The notes under the pieces were generated by a model, which worked only from the letters and a program-made list of their open reading frames with translations, had not been told where the DNA came from and searched no databases. A DNA stretch of 19,237 bases from an uncultured Acetatifactor sp. (GTDB lineage Bacteria > Bacillota > Clostridia > Lachnospirales > Lachnospiraceae), in contig CAKRRU010000042.1 in the NCBI GenBank assembly GCA_934394515.1, positions 1-19,237 of the forward strand, read 5' to 3'. This document shows positions 1 through 7,418 of this stretch, in pieces (within the stretch, counting starts at the first letter, position 1; each line of letters opens with the position of its first letter). The position numbers were made by a program, and so were the translations under genes.

Positions 1-73
1 TGGAACCTATAGGGCTCGAACCTATGACCCTCTGCTTGTAAGGCAGATGCTCTCCCAGCTGAGCTAAGATTCC
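1..73 (-). tRNA. tRNA-Val (anticodon UAC)
   Basis: Read on the minus strand, the sequence folds as a complete cloverleaf. The acceptor GGAATCT pairs with AGGTTCC through one G-U pair. The D-arm is GCTC/GAGC and the anticodon stem TCTGC/GCAGA. The loop CTTACAA carries anticodon TAC, which reads valine GUA-type codons. The T-arm is ATAGG-TTCGAGC-CCTAT and the discriminator is A. The 3' end coincides with the window edge, so it cannot be seen whether CCA is encoded or whether further tRNAs follow. Confidence 0.95.
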
Positions 74-101
74 ATTCGTTGCTCTCGCAACCGACTTGTT
101 A

Positions 102-130
102 AGTATACAATGGGGACATCACTTTGTCAA
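102..130 (-). promoter_or_regulatory. Promoter of tRNA-Val
   Basis: On the minus strand a perfect TTGACA (125-130) is followed after exactly 17 bases by TATACT (102-107), about 30 bases before the tRNA 5' end. It is the best housekeeping-sigma match on this side of the window, as expected for a stable RNA. A small hairpin (GTTGC/GCAAC, 78-91) lies in the short leader between promoter and tRNA. Confidence 0.85.
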
Positions 131-219
131 CAAGTTTTTTGTTATTTTTGTAAAAATTTTGTATGCAATTAAAACAATAATAGATGATGAGCATATTTTC
201 AACATGAGGTTACAAAGTA

Positions 220-228
220 TGATATAAT
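220..228 (+). promoter_or_regulatory. Extended -10 promoter of the lipoprotein gene
   Basis: The sequence TGATATAAT matches the extended -10 form TGnTATAAT perfectly. No convincing -35 is present at 17 bases, which fits extended -10 promoters. Transcription would begin near position 235 and give a leader of roughly 89 bases before the start codon at 324. Confidence 0.65.
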
Positions 229-240
229 GAGCGCAAGAGA

Positions 241-263
241 GTCAACACGCTTGCGTGATTGAC
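241..263 (+). promoter_or_regulatory. Leader hairpin with CUUG tetraloop
   Basis: GTCAACACG and CGTG-A-TTGAC pair around a CTTG loop, with one bulged A at 258. The hairpin sits at the predicted 5' end of the lipoprotein mRNA and could protect it from 5' decay or act as a protein or small-RNA target. It has no U-tract, so it is not a terminator. Confidence 0.45.
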
Positions 264-278
264 GAACGGCGAATTGAA

Positions 279-292
279 TCATGAATTCATGA
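279..292 (+). repeat. Perfect 14-bp palindrome in the leader
   Basis: TCATGAATTCATGA is a perfect palindrome lying 31 bases before the start codon and downstream of the predicted transcription start. It could be a dimeric-repressor operator acting as a roadblock, or a chance AT-rich palindrome. Confidence 0.4.
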
Positions 293-323
293 ACTTAACA
301 CATAATGTAGACGGGGGGAAACT

Positions 324-1772
324 ATGAAAAAGAAAAAATTAATTGCGCTACTGCTTTTTAGTACCATGCTGTTTACTTCCTGTGGGCAGAAAAATACTTC
401 GGAAGAAACAAAAGATACAGAATTTCGTAAGGAGGCAGTTACAGAAAGCATCACAGAAGACGCAGCCACACAGGAAGAGGCTGTGACGGAGCCGGAAGAC
501 ACAGGCCGCACGGAGTACTGGCTGGAAGAGCAAAGCAACGTTTCTGTATATTTAGATCAGGTACAGGATAACTATGTCATTGTGGACGGAGAACGAGAGA
601 TTCCGTTTCAGCTTGACGGGCATCCCCTGACGCCTCTGGAGATCGTTGGAGCGTATAAGATGGATGTGGACGGAGACCAGAAGGAAGAGTATGCGGTTAC
701 CTTTTGCGATGGGAGAGGCACCGGGATATATCTGATGGGACTTGCTGTCATAGAAGAAGGAAATGAACAACCGGTATTCTATCTGTCCTCTGATGACATT
801 GCAGAAAATATCGATGGAAGGATTACCTGCAAATACGATGCCAAATACCAGATGCTTAGTATATACACGGGGAATGAAAAAAATGAGGAACCGGCTTGGC
901 AGGTTTGTCTGCAGACAGAGGAAGAAGAGTGTGGGGGCAGATTTGAGAGCACCGGCTTTGGTTCGCATGTCTATATAGAATATAAGGAAGGGGAGTTCTG
1001 GATTCATGGTACTCTGCCATTATTTTTCCAGGGCCGTGCGGTAGAGTATGGACCAGCGCCCGGTGTTTCTGCACCGCTCACTTTTTCGGAAGGATATGAG
1101 TATTCTATAGGTAAAATAGGTGTACAGGCATCATATGAGAATGCGGAATATGGGAAGCCGATAGCGTATAGTGAGGTGTTGGCACGATTTTCGGCAGATA
1201 TTACCCATGACGGACAGAAGAACACGATTCTTCTTACCGTTCCGGAAGGTGCTACACTACAAGATGTAATGGATGGAAGAACTGCATTCGGACAGTTCTA
1301 TGTATCAGCCGAACAGCATTATTTGGCAGAAGAAGGAGAGGGTGATTTTTCTGAAATCTACGCTTTCATAAACAGAGAGTTTTCTCCTACACATGTGGGA
1401 AATGGGCAGATGTTTGTTACGACAGTAGAGGGAAAAGACTATCTGATCCAGACAAATTTCTGGAGCGGAATGGATACACTTACTTACCAATATGAGGTCT
1501 TCTTTGAAGATCGTAATGCAAAATACGAAGTGGAATCAGCAAAATTAGAAATGAGCGAGAGCAGCTCCAAAGAGGATATTTCAGAATTTTTCAGCGGTTT
1601 AAATACATGGGTCAATGATTCGACCTATGTTGTGTATGTTGCAGATATCGATTATGAACCGAATCTGTTCTATTCTACGGAGGATCACAAGATATCCCCC
1701 GTAGAATACCTGGAGGGGAAAGAAAAACAATGGCTGGACGCACTGGAATCGCCTGATTATATTAAAGGATAG
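324..1772 (+). CDS. Putative lipoprotein of unknown function
   Basis: I do not recognise the family. The 482-residue product begins with a lipoprotein signal: a charged KKKK start, a hydrophobic run and a lipobox FTSC with the lipidated Cys at residue 20. The protein should therefore be anchored to the outer face of the membrane. A Glu/Thr-rich linker (about 22-65) follows, then a mixed soluble region without further membrane segments. Two stretches resemble FG-GAP/VCBS-type acidic loops: DVDGDQKEE at 114-122 and DITHDGQKN at 292-300. These suggest a repeated beta fold, but I cannot name a ligand. The start is supported by a GGGGGGA ribosome binding site about 6 bases upstream. The gene has its own promoter, stands alone and ends 10 bases from a convergent gene with no visible terminator between. 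Confidence 0.85.
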   Translation: MKKKKLIALLLFSTMLFTSCGQKNTSEETKDTEFRKEAVTESITEDAATQEEAVTEPEDTGRTEYWLEEQSNVSVYLDQVQDNYVIVDGEREIPFQLDGHPLTPLEIVGAYKMDVDGDQKEEYAVTFCDGRGTGIYLMGLAVIEEGNEQPVFYLSSDDIAENIDGRITCKYDAKYQMLSIYTGNEKNEEPAWQVCLQTEEEECGGRFESTGFGSHVYIEYKEGEFWIHGTLPLFFQGRAVEYGPAPGVSAPLTFSEGYEYSIGKIGVQASYENAEYGKPIAYSEVLARFSADITHDGQKNTILLTVPEGATLQDVMDGRTAFGQFYVSAEQHYLAEEGEGDFSEIYAFINREFSPTHVGNGQMFVTTVEGKDYLIQTNFWSGMDTLTYQYEVFFEDRNAKYEVESAKLEMSESSSKEDISEFFSGLNTWVNDSTYVVYVADIDYEPNLFYSTEDHKISPVEYLEGKEKQWLDALESPDYIKG

Positions 1773-1782
1773 TTACAACTCT

Positions 1783-2898
1783 TTACAATGCTTTCTTGAC
1801 TGAGATTGCTTTCATGGGGCACATTTCCTGACAGCAGAAGCAGGAGATGCAGCCTTTTCTACGGAATTTTGCCTTGCGGTTTTCAATCTTAATTACATGA
1901 GCCGGGCAGCTTTCCGCACATTTTCCGCATCCTACGCACTTCTCCGCATTGAGCTGGGGATAGGACTTTAACAGTCTGGATGCAACGAAGGTAAACGGTT
2001 TTCGTAAAAATCGTGGGACTCCGTTCGTAAAATCAAGCTTGATAGTATCCGGTTTCTGGAAGGGAGACAGCCCCACGGGAACCGGGTCGCCGACAAGTTC
2101 CAGGTCTTTCGGATGCGCTAATCCCTTTTCCACGGCCTGCCGCAGCATGACGATTTCCATGGGATCCAGTTCCATGAGTCCGGCGGCAAAGCAGTCCTGG
2201 GTATAGAAATCTCTGGCGGCTAACAGCATGTGCAGTGGGTGGGATGTGCCGCCGGTGGGACCGTTGCCTTCCATAGCATCGATGGCATCAATGACGGTAA
2301 GCTGCGGAGCCACGGTCTGCGCCAGTTCTAAGAGCATGTTGGAGAAATCCTCGATCTCGGGCCAGCGGTAGTGCATCTGCGGCTTTTCCAGACCGGGAAT
2401 CGTACCGAAGAGATTCTTGATGCCGCCGGAATAACCGGTCATGGCGTGGGTTTTCAATTTACAGATATTGATAATGTAATCTGCTTCCACGATGGGCGTG
2501 ATCAGGTGAAAACTGTGGTTCTTGAATCCGGAGGGACAGTTGACGGTCTGCGCGGAAAAATCCATATTCAGTTCGGCTTCCGGACTAAGCGCATCCATGC
2601 CACAGACATGGTAGACATGCTTCATGGCTTCGGCATTGTAGAGACCGCCGGAACTCTCGGCGATGGTGATATGCTGCATGCCCTGTTCCTTAAGCCACCG
2701 GATCACGGCCTTTACCACCAACGGATGCGTGGTAGCCGGAAAATCGGGGGACTTTGCCATGACCATGTTCGGCTTGATGACGATCTTCATCTCCGGACGC
2801 AGGTCTGCCGCAATGTTTAAAGCCTCCATGCTTTTACAGATGGCAGGATAGATCAGGTCTTCGTTATATTCGGGTACAATGTGTAATGTCTGTATCAT
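1783..2898 (-). CDS. DUF362 domain protein with two 4Fe-4S clusters
   Basis: The 371-residue product has the DUF362 architecture: an N-terminal segment with KPNMV, a central region with ICKLKTHAMTGYSGGIKNLFG, and a C-terminal ferredoxin-like domain. That last domain carries two CxxCxxCxxxCP motifs, Cys 321/324/327/331 and Cys 350/353/356/360, each able to bind a 4Fe-4S cluster. An extra Cys lies at 355. The protein is probably a cytoplasmic iron-sulfur electron-transfer or maturation protein; the substrate is unknown. I chose the ATG at 2898 because GGAG lies 6 bases before it. An in-frame TTG at 2928 would add ten residues but has no comparable site. The gene is divergent from the DEAD-box helicase and its promoter abuts the helicase promoter. 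Confidence 0.88.
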   Translation of the reverse strand: MIQTLHIVPEYNEDLIYPAICKSMEALNIAADLRPEMKIVIKPNMVMAKSPDFPATTHPLVVKAVIRWLKEQGMQHITIAESSGGLYNAEAMKHVYHVCGMDALSPEAELNMDFSAQTVNCPSGFKNHSFHLITPIVEADYIINICKLKTHAMTGYSGGIKNLFGTIPGLEKPQMHYRWPEIEDFSNMLLELAQTVAPQLTVIDAIDAMEGNGPTGGTSHPLHMLLAARDFYTQDCFAAGLMELDPMEIVMLRQAVEKGLAHPKDLELVGDPVPVGLSPFQKPDTIKLDFTNGVPRFLRKPFTFVASRLLKSYPQLNAEKCVGCGKCAESCPAHVIKIENRKAKFRRKGCISCFCCQEMCPMKAISVKKAL

Positions 2899-2939
2899 AA
2901 AAATCTCCATGCCTTTCAGAAAGTTCAAGTTTTTATTCT

Positions 2940-2968
2940 ATAGTAAAGGAAATTACTTGTTTTTTCAA
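2940..2968 (-). promoter_or_regulatory. Promoter of the DUF362 gene
   Basis: On the minus strand TTGAAA (2963-2968) and TACTAT (2940-2945) are separated by 17 bases, about 42 bases before the chosen start codon. Its -35 lies inside the spacer of the opposite-strand helicase promoter, so polymerase could not occupy both at once. Confidence 0.55.
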
Positions 2969-2985
2969 TCCTTCCATGCTATACT
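2957..2985 (+). promoter_or_regulatory. Promoter of the DEAD-box helicase
   Basis: TTGTTT (2957-2962) and TATACT (2980-2985) are 17 bases apart, and TGC before the -10 makes it an extended -10 element. Transcription would start near 2992, giving a leader of about 76 bases that contains the terminator-like hairpin at 3011-3047. Confidence 0.65.
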
Positions 2986-3010
2986 ACGAAATGTTGTTGA
3001 GATTTGATGG

Positions 3011-3047
3011 AAGAAATCAGAAGCGCATCGCAATGATTTCTTTTTTT
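3011..3047 (+). terminator. Terminator-like hairpin in the helicase leader (possible attenuator)
   Basis: AAGAAATCA (3011-3019) and TGATTTCTT (3034-3042) form a perfect 9-bp stem, with an inner GCG/CGC pair inside the loop. A run of seven T (3041-3047) overlaps the end. It lies between the predicted transcription start and the AAGGAG ribosome binding site (3056-3061). Since no upstream gene on this strand needs terminating, attenuation of the helicase gene is the natural reading. A competing weak pairing GATTT (3001-3005) with AAATC (3014-3018) is possible. Confidence 0.6.
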
Positions 3048-3067
3048 GTGCGAAAAAGGAGCATTCA

Positions 3068-4882
3068 GTGAGTTATTTTTTGGAAAATGAAGAAGCAGTA
3101 AAGGAACAGGAAATTTTGCAGGACGAGACAAGCGTGCAGCAGGAAAATGAGCAGGCGCAGGACGGCATCGCCTCCATCGAGCCGTTATTGGATAACCGCA
3201 TTGTGCGCGCCATCCGTGAGATGGGATTCGAGAAGCTGTCTCCAATCCAGGAGCAGGCGATTCCTTATTTATTACAGGGCGAGGACATCATCGGACAGGC
3301 GCAGACCGGTACCGGCAAGACCGCAGCATTCGGTATCCCTGCTATTCAGCATATCAATCCGGACGTGAAAAAATTGCAGACGATCATTCTGTGCCCGACC
3401 AGAGAACTTGCAATTCAGGCTGCGGAAGAACTGCGTAAAATTGCAAAATATATGCACGGGATCAAAGTGCTTCCCGTATACGGCGGACAGGACATCAGCC
3501 GCCAGATCGCGGGTCTGCGGGGTGTGCAGATCATCGTAGGCACTCCGGGACGTGTCATGGATCACATGCGCAGACATACGATCAAACTGGATCTGGTCAA
3601 CATGGTGGTACTGGACGAAGCGGACGAAATGCTGAACATGGGCTTCCGTGAGGACATGGAGCTGATCCTGGGACAGATCCCGGGAGAGCACCAGACCGCG
3701 CTGTTTTCCGCAACTATGCCGAAACCGATCCTTGAGATCACCGATCGCTTCCAGAAAGATGCCAAACTGGTAAAAGTAGCGGCAAAAGAATTGACGATTC
3801 CACTGGTATCGCAGAAATTTTATCGTGTGAAAAATCAGGACAAGGATGCAGCCTGCGTGAGACTGCTGGAATATTATCAGCCGAAGCTGACACTGATCTT
3901 CTGTAATACGAAGAAAAAGGTGGACGAGCTGGCGGATCTGCTGAAACAGCAGGGATTTCAGGCGGAAGGACTGCACGGTGACCTGTCCCAGGCACAGCGT
4001 GATGTGGCAATGAACCGTTTCCGTAACGGCGGCGCCAGCATCCTGATCGCTACAGACGTGGCAGCCAGAGGGATTGATGTGGATGATGTAGAAGCGGTCA
4101 TTAACTATGACATTCCGCAGGATATTGAGTATTACGTGCACCGTATCGGCAGAACCGGTCGTGCCGGCAGAAAGGGCAGATCTTTTACTTTTGCAAACAG
4201 CAGAGAGATCTACAAGATCCGTGAGATCGAGAGAGTCTGTCATACCACGATCACCGAGAAAAAGCTTCCCGGAGCTGCAAAGGTACTCAAGGCGAAAGCA
4301 GACAAGTATCTGAACAATGCCTGGGAATTGCACGAGCATGAAGATATCGAGCTGATGAAGAGCTTCCTGCAGCGCAAGATGGAAGAGGAAGGCTGTGATG
4401 CGCTGGAACTGGCAGCAGCCATGTTAAAGTATCAGGTCGGTGACAAGGGCGAAGAGATTGCGGCGGATGAGTATGCACAGCGTCGCGGACGGTTCGGCGA
4501 GAGAGGGCGTTTTGGCAGAGGCGGTGACGAAGGCCGTGACTTCGGACACAGAGGCGGCAGACGCCGGGATAACGGTAGAGACGGCGAACGCAGAAGATTC
4601 GGTCGTGGTGACGGTGCCGGCCGCGAAGACAGCCGCGATGGGGAGAACAGCAGGTTCGGACGCAGTGAAAGACGCCGCAGAGACAACGGAAGCACAGGTT
4701 CCGCTGAGGACAAAAGACGCCGCAGAGACGAGAACCGTGAGGACGAACGAAAACGGGGCGGTCGCGATAAAAAGACAACAGACCGCAAGCTCACAGGTGA
4801 CCGCGAAGAACGGGAACGTAAGAAGCGTAAAAAGAAGGAAGAACCCGGTATCGGCAACAGCTTCCCCAAGAGAAAGAGATAA
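3068..4882 (+). CDS. DEAD-box ATP-dependent RNA helicase
   Basis: This 604-residue helicase unwinds RNA duplexes using ATP and probably acts in ribosome assembly or mRNA turnover, like CshA/DeaD. All core motifs are visible: Q motif region (54-62), motif I AQTGTGKT (78-85), Ia PTREL (110-114), Ib TPGR (159-162), II DEAD (183-186), III SAT (214-216), V around ATDVAARGID (328-337) and VI HRIGRTGR (358-365). A short acidic/Gln-rich N-terminus (1-33) precedes the core. After a helical region comes a long Arg/Gly/Asp-rich tail (about 470-604), likely an RNA-binding disordered tail. Translation starts at GTG, supported by AAGGAG 6 bases before it. The gene has its own promoter, a leader with a terminator-like hairpin, and a strong hairpin after the stop. 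It is divergent from the DUF362 gene. Confidence 0.95.
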   Translation: MSYFLENEEAVKEQEILQDETSVQQENEQAQDGIASIEPLLDNRIVRAIREMGFEKLSPIQEQAIPYLLQGEDIIGQAQTGTGKTAAFGIPAIQHINPDVKKLQTIILCPTRELAIQAAEELRKIAKYMHGIKVLPVYGGQDISRQIAGLRGVQIIVGTPGRVMDHMRRHTIKLDLVNMVVLDEADEMLNMGFREDMELILGQIPGEHQTALFSATMPKPILEITDRFQKDAKLVKVAAKELTIPLVSQKFYRVKNQDKDAACVRLLEYYQPKLTLIFCNTKKKVDELADLLKQQGFQAEGLHGDLSQAQRDVAMNRFRNGGASILIATDVAARGIDVDDVEAVINYDIPQDIEYYVHRIGRTGRAGRKGRSFTFANSREIYKIREIERVCHTTITEKKLPGAAKVLKAKADKYLNNAWELHEHEDIELMKSFLQRKMEEEGCDALELAAAMLKYQVGDKGEEIAADEYAQRRGRFGERGRFGRGGDEGRDFGHRGGRRRDNGRDGERRRFGRGDGAGREDSRDGENSRFGRSERRRRDNGSTGSAEDKRRRRDENREDERKRGGRDKKTTDRKLTGDREERERKKRKKKEEPGIGNSFPKRKR

Positions 4883-4898
4883 TGAGAATTCTTATATA

Positions 4899-4935
4899 TT
4901 TGCCGCAAAAGCCGCAGTTGTGCTTTTGCGGCAAA
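4899..4935 (+). terminator. Strong hairpin after the helicase gene
   Basis: TTTGCCGCAAAAG (4899-4911) and CTTTTGCGGCAAA (4923-4935) form a perfect 13-bp stem with an 11-base loop, 16 bases after the stop. A U-tract does not follow directly, so it may act as a weak terminator, a 3'-end stabiliser or both. Confidence 0.6.
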
Positions 4936-4946
4936 TCGTGTATAGT
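4918..4946 (+). promoter_or_regulatory. Possible weak promoter of the membrane protein gene
   Basis: TTGTGC (4918-4923) lies in the loop of the preceding hairpin and TATAGT (4941-4946) follows after 17 bases. The -35 matches consensus at only three positions, so this is tentative; readthrough from the helicase is the alternative. Confidence 0.3.
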
Positions 4947-4992
4947 TAGGGAAGAATGCATAAGACGGTAAATTGCAGAAAGGTTTGCAACT

Positions 4993-6597
4993 ATGAAAAC
5001 ACGGAAAAAAACGATACCTTATATTTTATTGGGAGCGACACTTTTGCTCCTGTTAGGATTAAATATCATCAGTCAGGATCACTGGCTGGATTCCGATATG
5101 GCGGCGGAGATGATCTTCTCCCGGATTCTTGCAGGAGAGCATAGGATCATTTCGACGACGAACTGGTATTATTCTACGGAGTTCCGTGTGCTGTATACCC
5201 AGCTGATCATGGGACCGCTTTTTCGTATCTGCAGCAACTGGCATGTGATCCGTACGATTACGAATGTGGTGTTTTACGGACTTGTGCTGGCTTCTTACTA
5301 TTATTTTATGAAGCCGCTGAAGGTGTCGAAGGAGCTTACGGTACTGAGTTCCTGCCTGCTGCTGTTGCCTTTTTCCGAGACGATGATGACACACATGCAG
5401 ATGGGCAATACCTATATGTCCCATGTGATTCTGGTGTTCTGGTTCTTCGGAATGTATCTGCGGCTGTGCAACGGCGATTATGGGAAAAAACGTAAGATCA
5501 GCCTGTGGATATTTTATGTACTTCTGGCAATTGTCTGTGGAATGTCCGGTGTGCGCTATCTGTTAGTATTGCAAAGCCCGTTAGTGCTGACAAGCTTCTT
5601 CTATGTGTTCGGCGCAGAAGAATTTCAGAATTTCCGCGGTGCGATGACGAAGGAGAACTTCGGAAAATTATGGCGTACCGACCGGGTGAAGTATTTCCTG
5701 TACAGTCTGGCTGGAGCTTTTTTCGCAGTCGTGGGATACGTCATTAATGTGGTATGGATCAGCCATAAATATGTCTTCCAGACCTATGGTGCGACGAATT
5801 TCATTGCGTTATATCATGGGGTATTGTTTGAACGAATTCAGAATGCACTCGGATGCCTGCTGATGCTGTTTGGCTATATTCCGGATAAGGGATTTTTATC
5901 CCTGCGCGGAATCGTGACCATGGCGGCGTTCGTGATGCTTGGCATCTACGGATATGTGACGGTGAAACATGGGAAAATGCAGAGCAGAAGCGGACTTCGC
6001 AACCTGGTCACACTTTTCGTGAAGGTGAGCTTTGTGCTGAATCTGTTCGTATTTATCTTTACCACCAGCACGATGGTACCCCGGTATTACATTACGATCT
6101 TTATCTTTGTACTGCCGGTATTGTGCTTTTATCTGGAAGAGGAGAAACTGCCGTTTGACCGTTTTGCAGTGGTGACGCTGCTTACGATCTGCTTGATTCT
6201 TGGCACGGGAAAGACGGTGATGTCGTTCCTTACGGTGGACAAGAACGAAACGAAGCGTCCTGTGGCACAGTTCCTTGCGGAAAACGGGTATGATTTTGGT
6301 TTTGCTACTTATAATAATGCCAACATTATCACGGAACTTACGAACGGAGCAGTGGAGATCGGCAATATCGGAGATCCGGAGCATCTGGAGTATTTCAAGT
6401 GGTCTTCTCCCATGAAATATTATGAGGAAGGATATCATACCGGGGAAACATTCCTGCTGCTGACTGCGGAGGAATGCGCGGAATATGCGAAAGCACCGGC
6501 ACTGAAACAGGGCGAAAAGGTGTATGAGGACGGCTGCTATACGGTCTATGTATTCGACAGTACGGAAGCATTGATGGATTGTGCGGTGGCACGGTAA
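4993..6597 (+). CDS. Polytopic membrane protein, possibly GT-C-fold glycosyltransferase
   Basis: The 534-residue product has a charged start (KTRKK), a first membrane segment at about 8-26 and many later hydrophobic segments up to about residue 430. A roughly 100-residue soluble C-terminal domain follows. The first outside loop contains DSDMAAEM, placed where GT-C glycosyltransferases of the PMT/GT39 type carry their acidic catalytic motif. This is only a resemblance; no lipid-linked sugar substrate can be assigned. A solute transporter or a wall-polymer assembly protein are alternatives. The ATG has AGAAAGG about 9 bases upstream. It lies between the helicase and ispF with no obvious functional partner. 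Confidence 0.7.
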   Translation: MKTRKKTIPYILLGATLLLLLGLNIISQDHWLDSDMAAEMIFSRILAGEHRIISTTNWYYSTEFRVLYTQLIMGPLFRICSNWHVIRTITNVVFYGLVLASYYYFMKPLKVSKELTVLSSCLLLLPFSETMMTHMQMGNTYMSHVILVFWFFGMYLRLCNGDYGKKRKISLWIFYVLLAIVCGMSGVRYLLVLQSPLVLTSFFYVFGAEEFQNFRGAMTKENFGKLWRTDRVKYFLYSLAGAFFAVVGYVINVVWISHKYVFQTYGATNFIALYHGVLFERIQNALGCLLMLFGYIPDKGFLSLRGIVTMAAFVMLGIYGYVTVKHGKMQSRSGLRNLVTLFVKVSFVLNLFVFIFTTSTMVPRYYITIFIFVLPVLCFYLEEEKLPFDRFAVVTLLTICLILGTGKTVMSFLTVDKNETKRPVAQFLAENGYDFGFATYNNANIITELTNGAVEIGNIGDPEHLEYFKWSSPMKYYEEGYHTGETFLLLTAEECAEYAKAPALKQGEKVYEDGCYTVYVFDSTEALMDCAVAR

Positions 6598-6624
6598 AGC
6601 AGATACAATAATATTCGAGAAACG

Positions 6625-6644
6625 GAGCGTGTGTGAAAACGCTC
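6625..6644 (+). repeat. Small inverted repeat after the membrane protein gene
   Basis: GAGCGT and ACGCTC form a 6-bp stem with an 8-base loop, 27 bases after the stop. There is no U-tract, so a terminator role is doubtful. Confidence 0.3.
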
Positions 6645-6729
6645 ATAAACAAGAATTAATGTGAAAAATGCCCGATAGAGTATTTTCGCAAGTGACAGAA
6701 ATATGCTGTTGGGGTAAATTGGCATTATA

Positions 6730-6749
6730 AATATGGCTTTGGCTATATT
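6730..6749 (+). promoter_or_regulatory. Inverted repeat upstream of ispF
   Basis: AATATGGC and GCTATATT pair over 8 bp (one G-U) around a TTTG loop, 26 bases before the ispF start. TTGGCA (6719-6724) lies just upstream and TATATT (6744-6749) is the right arm. A weak promoter with a 19-base spacer could therefore overlap the repeat. A 4-bp hairpin (CCTT/AAGG, 6756-6766) also touches the ribosome binding site. Confidence 0.35.
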
Positions 6750-6775
6750 GTGATACCTTCGGAAGGGAGATTGCT

Positions 6776-7312
6776 ATGAGAATCGGAATGGGATATGATG
6801 TACACCGTCTGGTAGAGGGCAGAGACCTCATCATCGGCGGCGTAAAAATACCTTATGAAAAAGGACTTTTGGGACATTCGGATGCGGACGTCCTGCTCCA
6901 TGCAATCATGGATGCACTGTTGGGCGCGGCAGCACTGGGAGATATCGGAAAACATTTCCCGGATACAGATCCCACGTACAAGGGGATTTCTTCTATCAAA
7001 TTACTGGAAAAAGTAGGCGAGCTGTTGGAAGAAAATCACGTATTCATTGAGAATATTGATGCGACGATCATCGCGCAGGCGCCCAAGATGCGTCCCCATA
7101 TTGATACCATGCGTGAAAATATCGCAAAAGCATTGCTGATCGATATCGGACAGGTCAATGTCAAGGCCACCACAGAGGAAGGACTGGGATTCACCGGAAG
7201 CGGAGAGGGAATCTCTTCTCAGGCGATCTGCCTTGTGACTACCCCGTTTGACCTCGCCGCACAGGCTGTGCAGGGGGGATGTGGTAGCTGCGGCGGATGC
7301 CCGAAGAGATAA
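6776..7312 (+). CDS. ispF: 2-C-methyl-D-erythritol 2,4-cyclodiphosphate synthase (IspF)
   Basis: IspF cyclises CDP-methylerythritol 2-phosphate to the cyclodiphosphate with release of CMP in the MEP isoprenoid pathway; it works as a cytoplasmic homotrimer. The metal ligands are visible as Asp8, His10 (GYDVHRL) and His42. The family signature around [20 protein letters not shown] starts at residue 35, and the C-terminal region has [17 protein letters not shown] (130-146). The catalytic core ends near residue 160, the usual family length. An extra tail (about 161-178) carries CGSCGGC with Cys 169, 172 and 175, which is not part of the catalytic fold. The ATG has GGGAGA about 6 bases upstream. 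The gene is followed by a separate promoter for a BlaI-type repressor. Confidence 0.95.
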   Translation: MRIGMGYDVHRLVEGRDLIIGGVKIPYEKGLLGHSDADVLLHAIMDALLGAAALGDIGKHFPDTDPTYKGISSIKLLEKVGELLEENHVFIENIDATIIAQAPKMRPHIDTMRENIAKALLIDIGQVNVKATTEEGLGFTGSGEGISSQAICLVTTPFDLAAQAVQGGCGSCGGCPKR

Positions 7313-7317
7313 AACGC

Positions 7318-7345
7318 TTGACAAAACAGGTCGACAGGATATAGA
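7318..7345 (+). promoter_or_regulatory. Promoter of the BlaI-family gene
   Basis: A perfect TTGACA (7318-7323) and TATAGA (7340-7345) are separated by 16 bases, starting 6 bases after the ispF stop. I see no clear TACA/TGTA dyad of the usual BlaI/MecI operator over it; a GTCGAC palindrome lies in the spacer. Confidence 0.65.
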
Positions 7346-7352
7346 CTTTAAA

Positions 7353-7380
7353 CAAGAGGTCTGTTCCTGCCGGCCTTTTG
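7353..7380 (+). terminator. Hairpin in the BlaI leader, possible weak terminator
   Basis: CAAGAGGTC (7353-7361) and GGCCTTTTG (7372-7380) can form 9 bp with two G-U pairs around a 10-base loop. The T-rich right arm gives some terminator character. It could end ispF readthrough or attenuate the repressor gene; evidence is thin. Confidence 0.3.
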
Positions 7381-7418
7381 TGTTAGGAAAACAAGCAGGA
7401 TTGCAAGGAGGAACCGAA

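Noticed and set aside
2899..2928. Upstream TTG start for the DUF362 protein
   Set aside because: Ten extra residues with no suitable ribosome binding site, whereas GGAG is correctly placed before the ATG at 2898.
3272..4339. Antisense open frame of 355 codons within the helicase gene
   Set aside because: The plus-strand frame has every DEAD-box motif; the antisense frame is low in recognisable motifs, rich in His/Cys/Arg and has no ribosome binding site that I can see.
7248..7418. Longer N-terminus for the BlaI-family repressor
   Set aside because: It would overlap the end of ispF, crosses the gene's own promoter and lacks family similarity; AAGGAGG marks the ATG at 7419.
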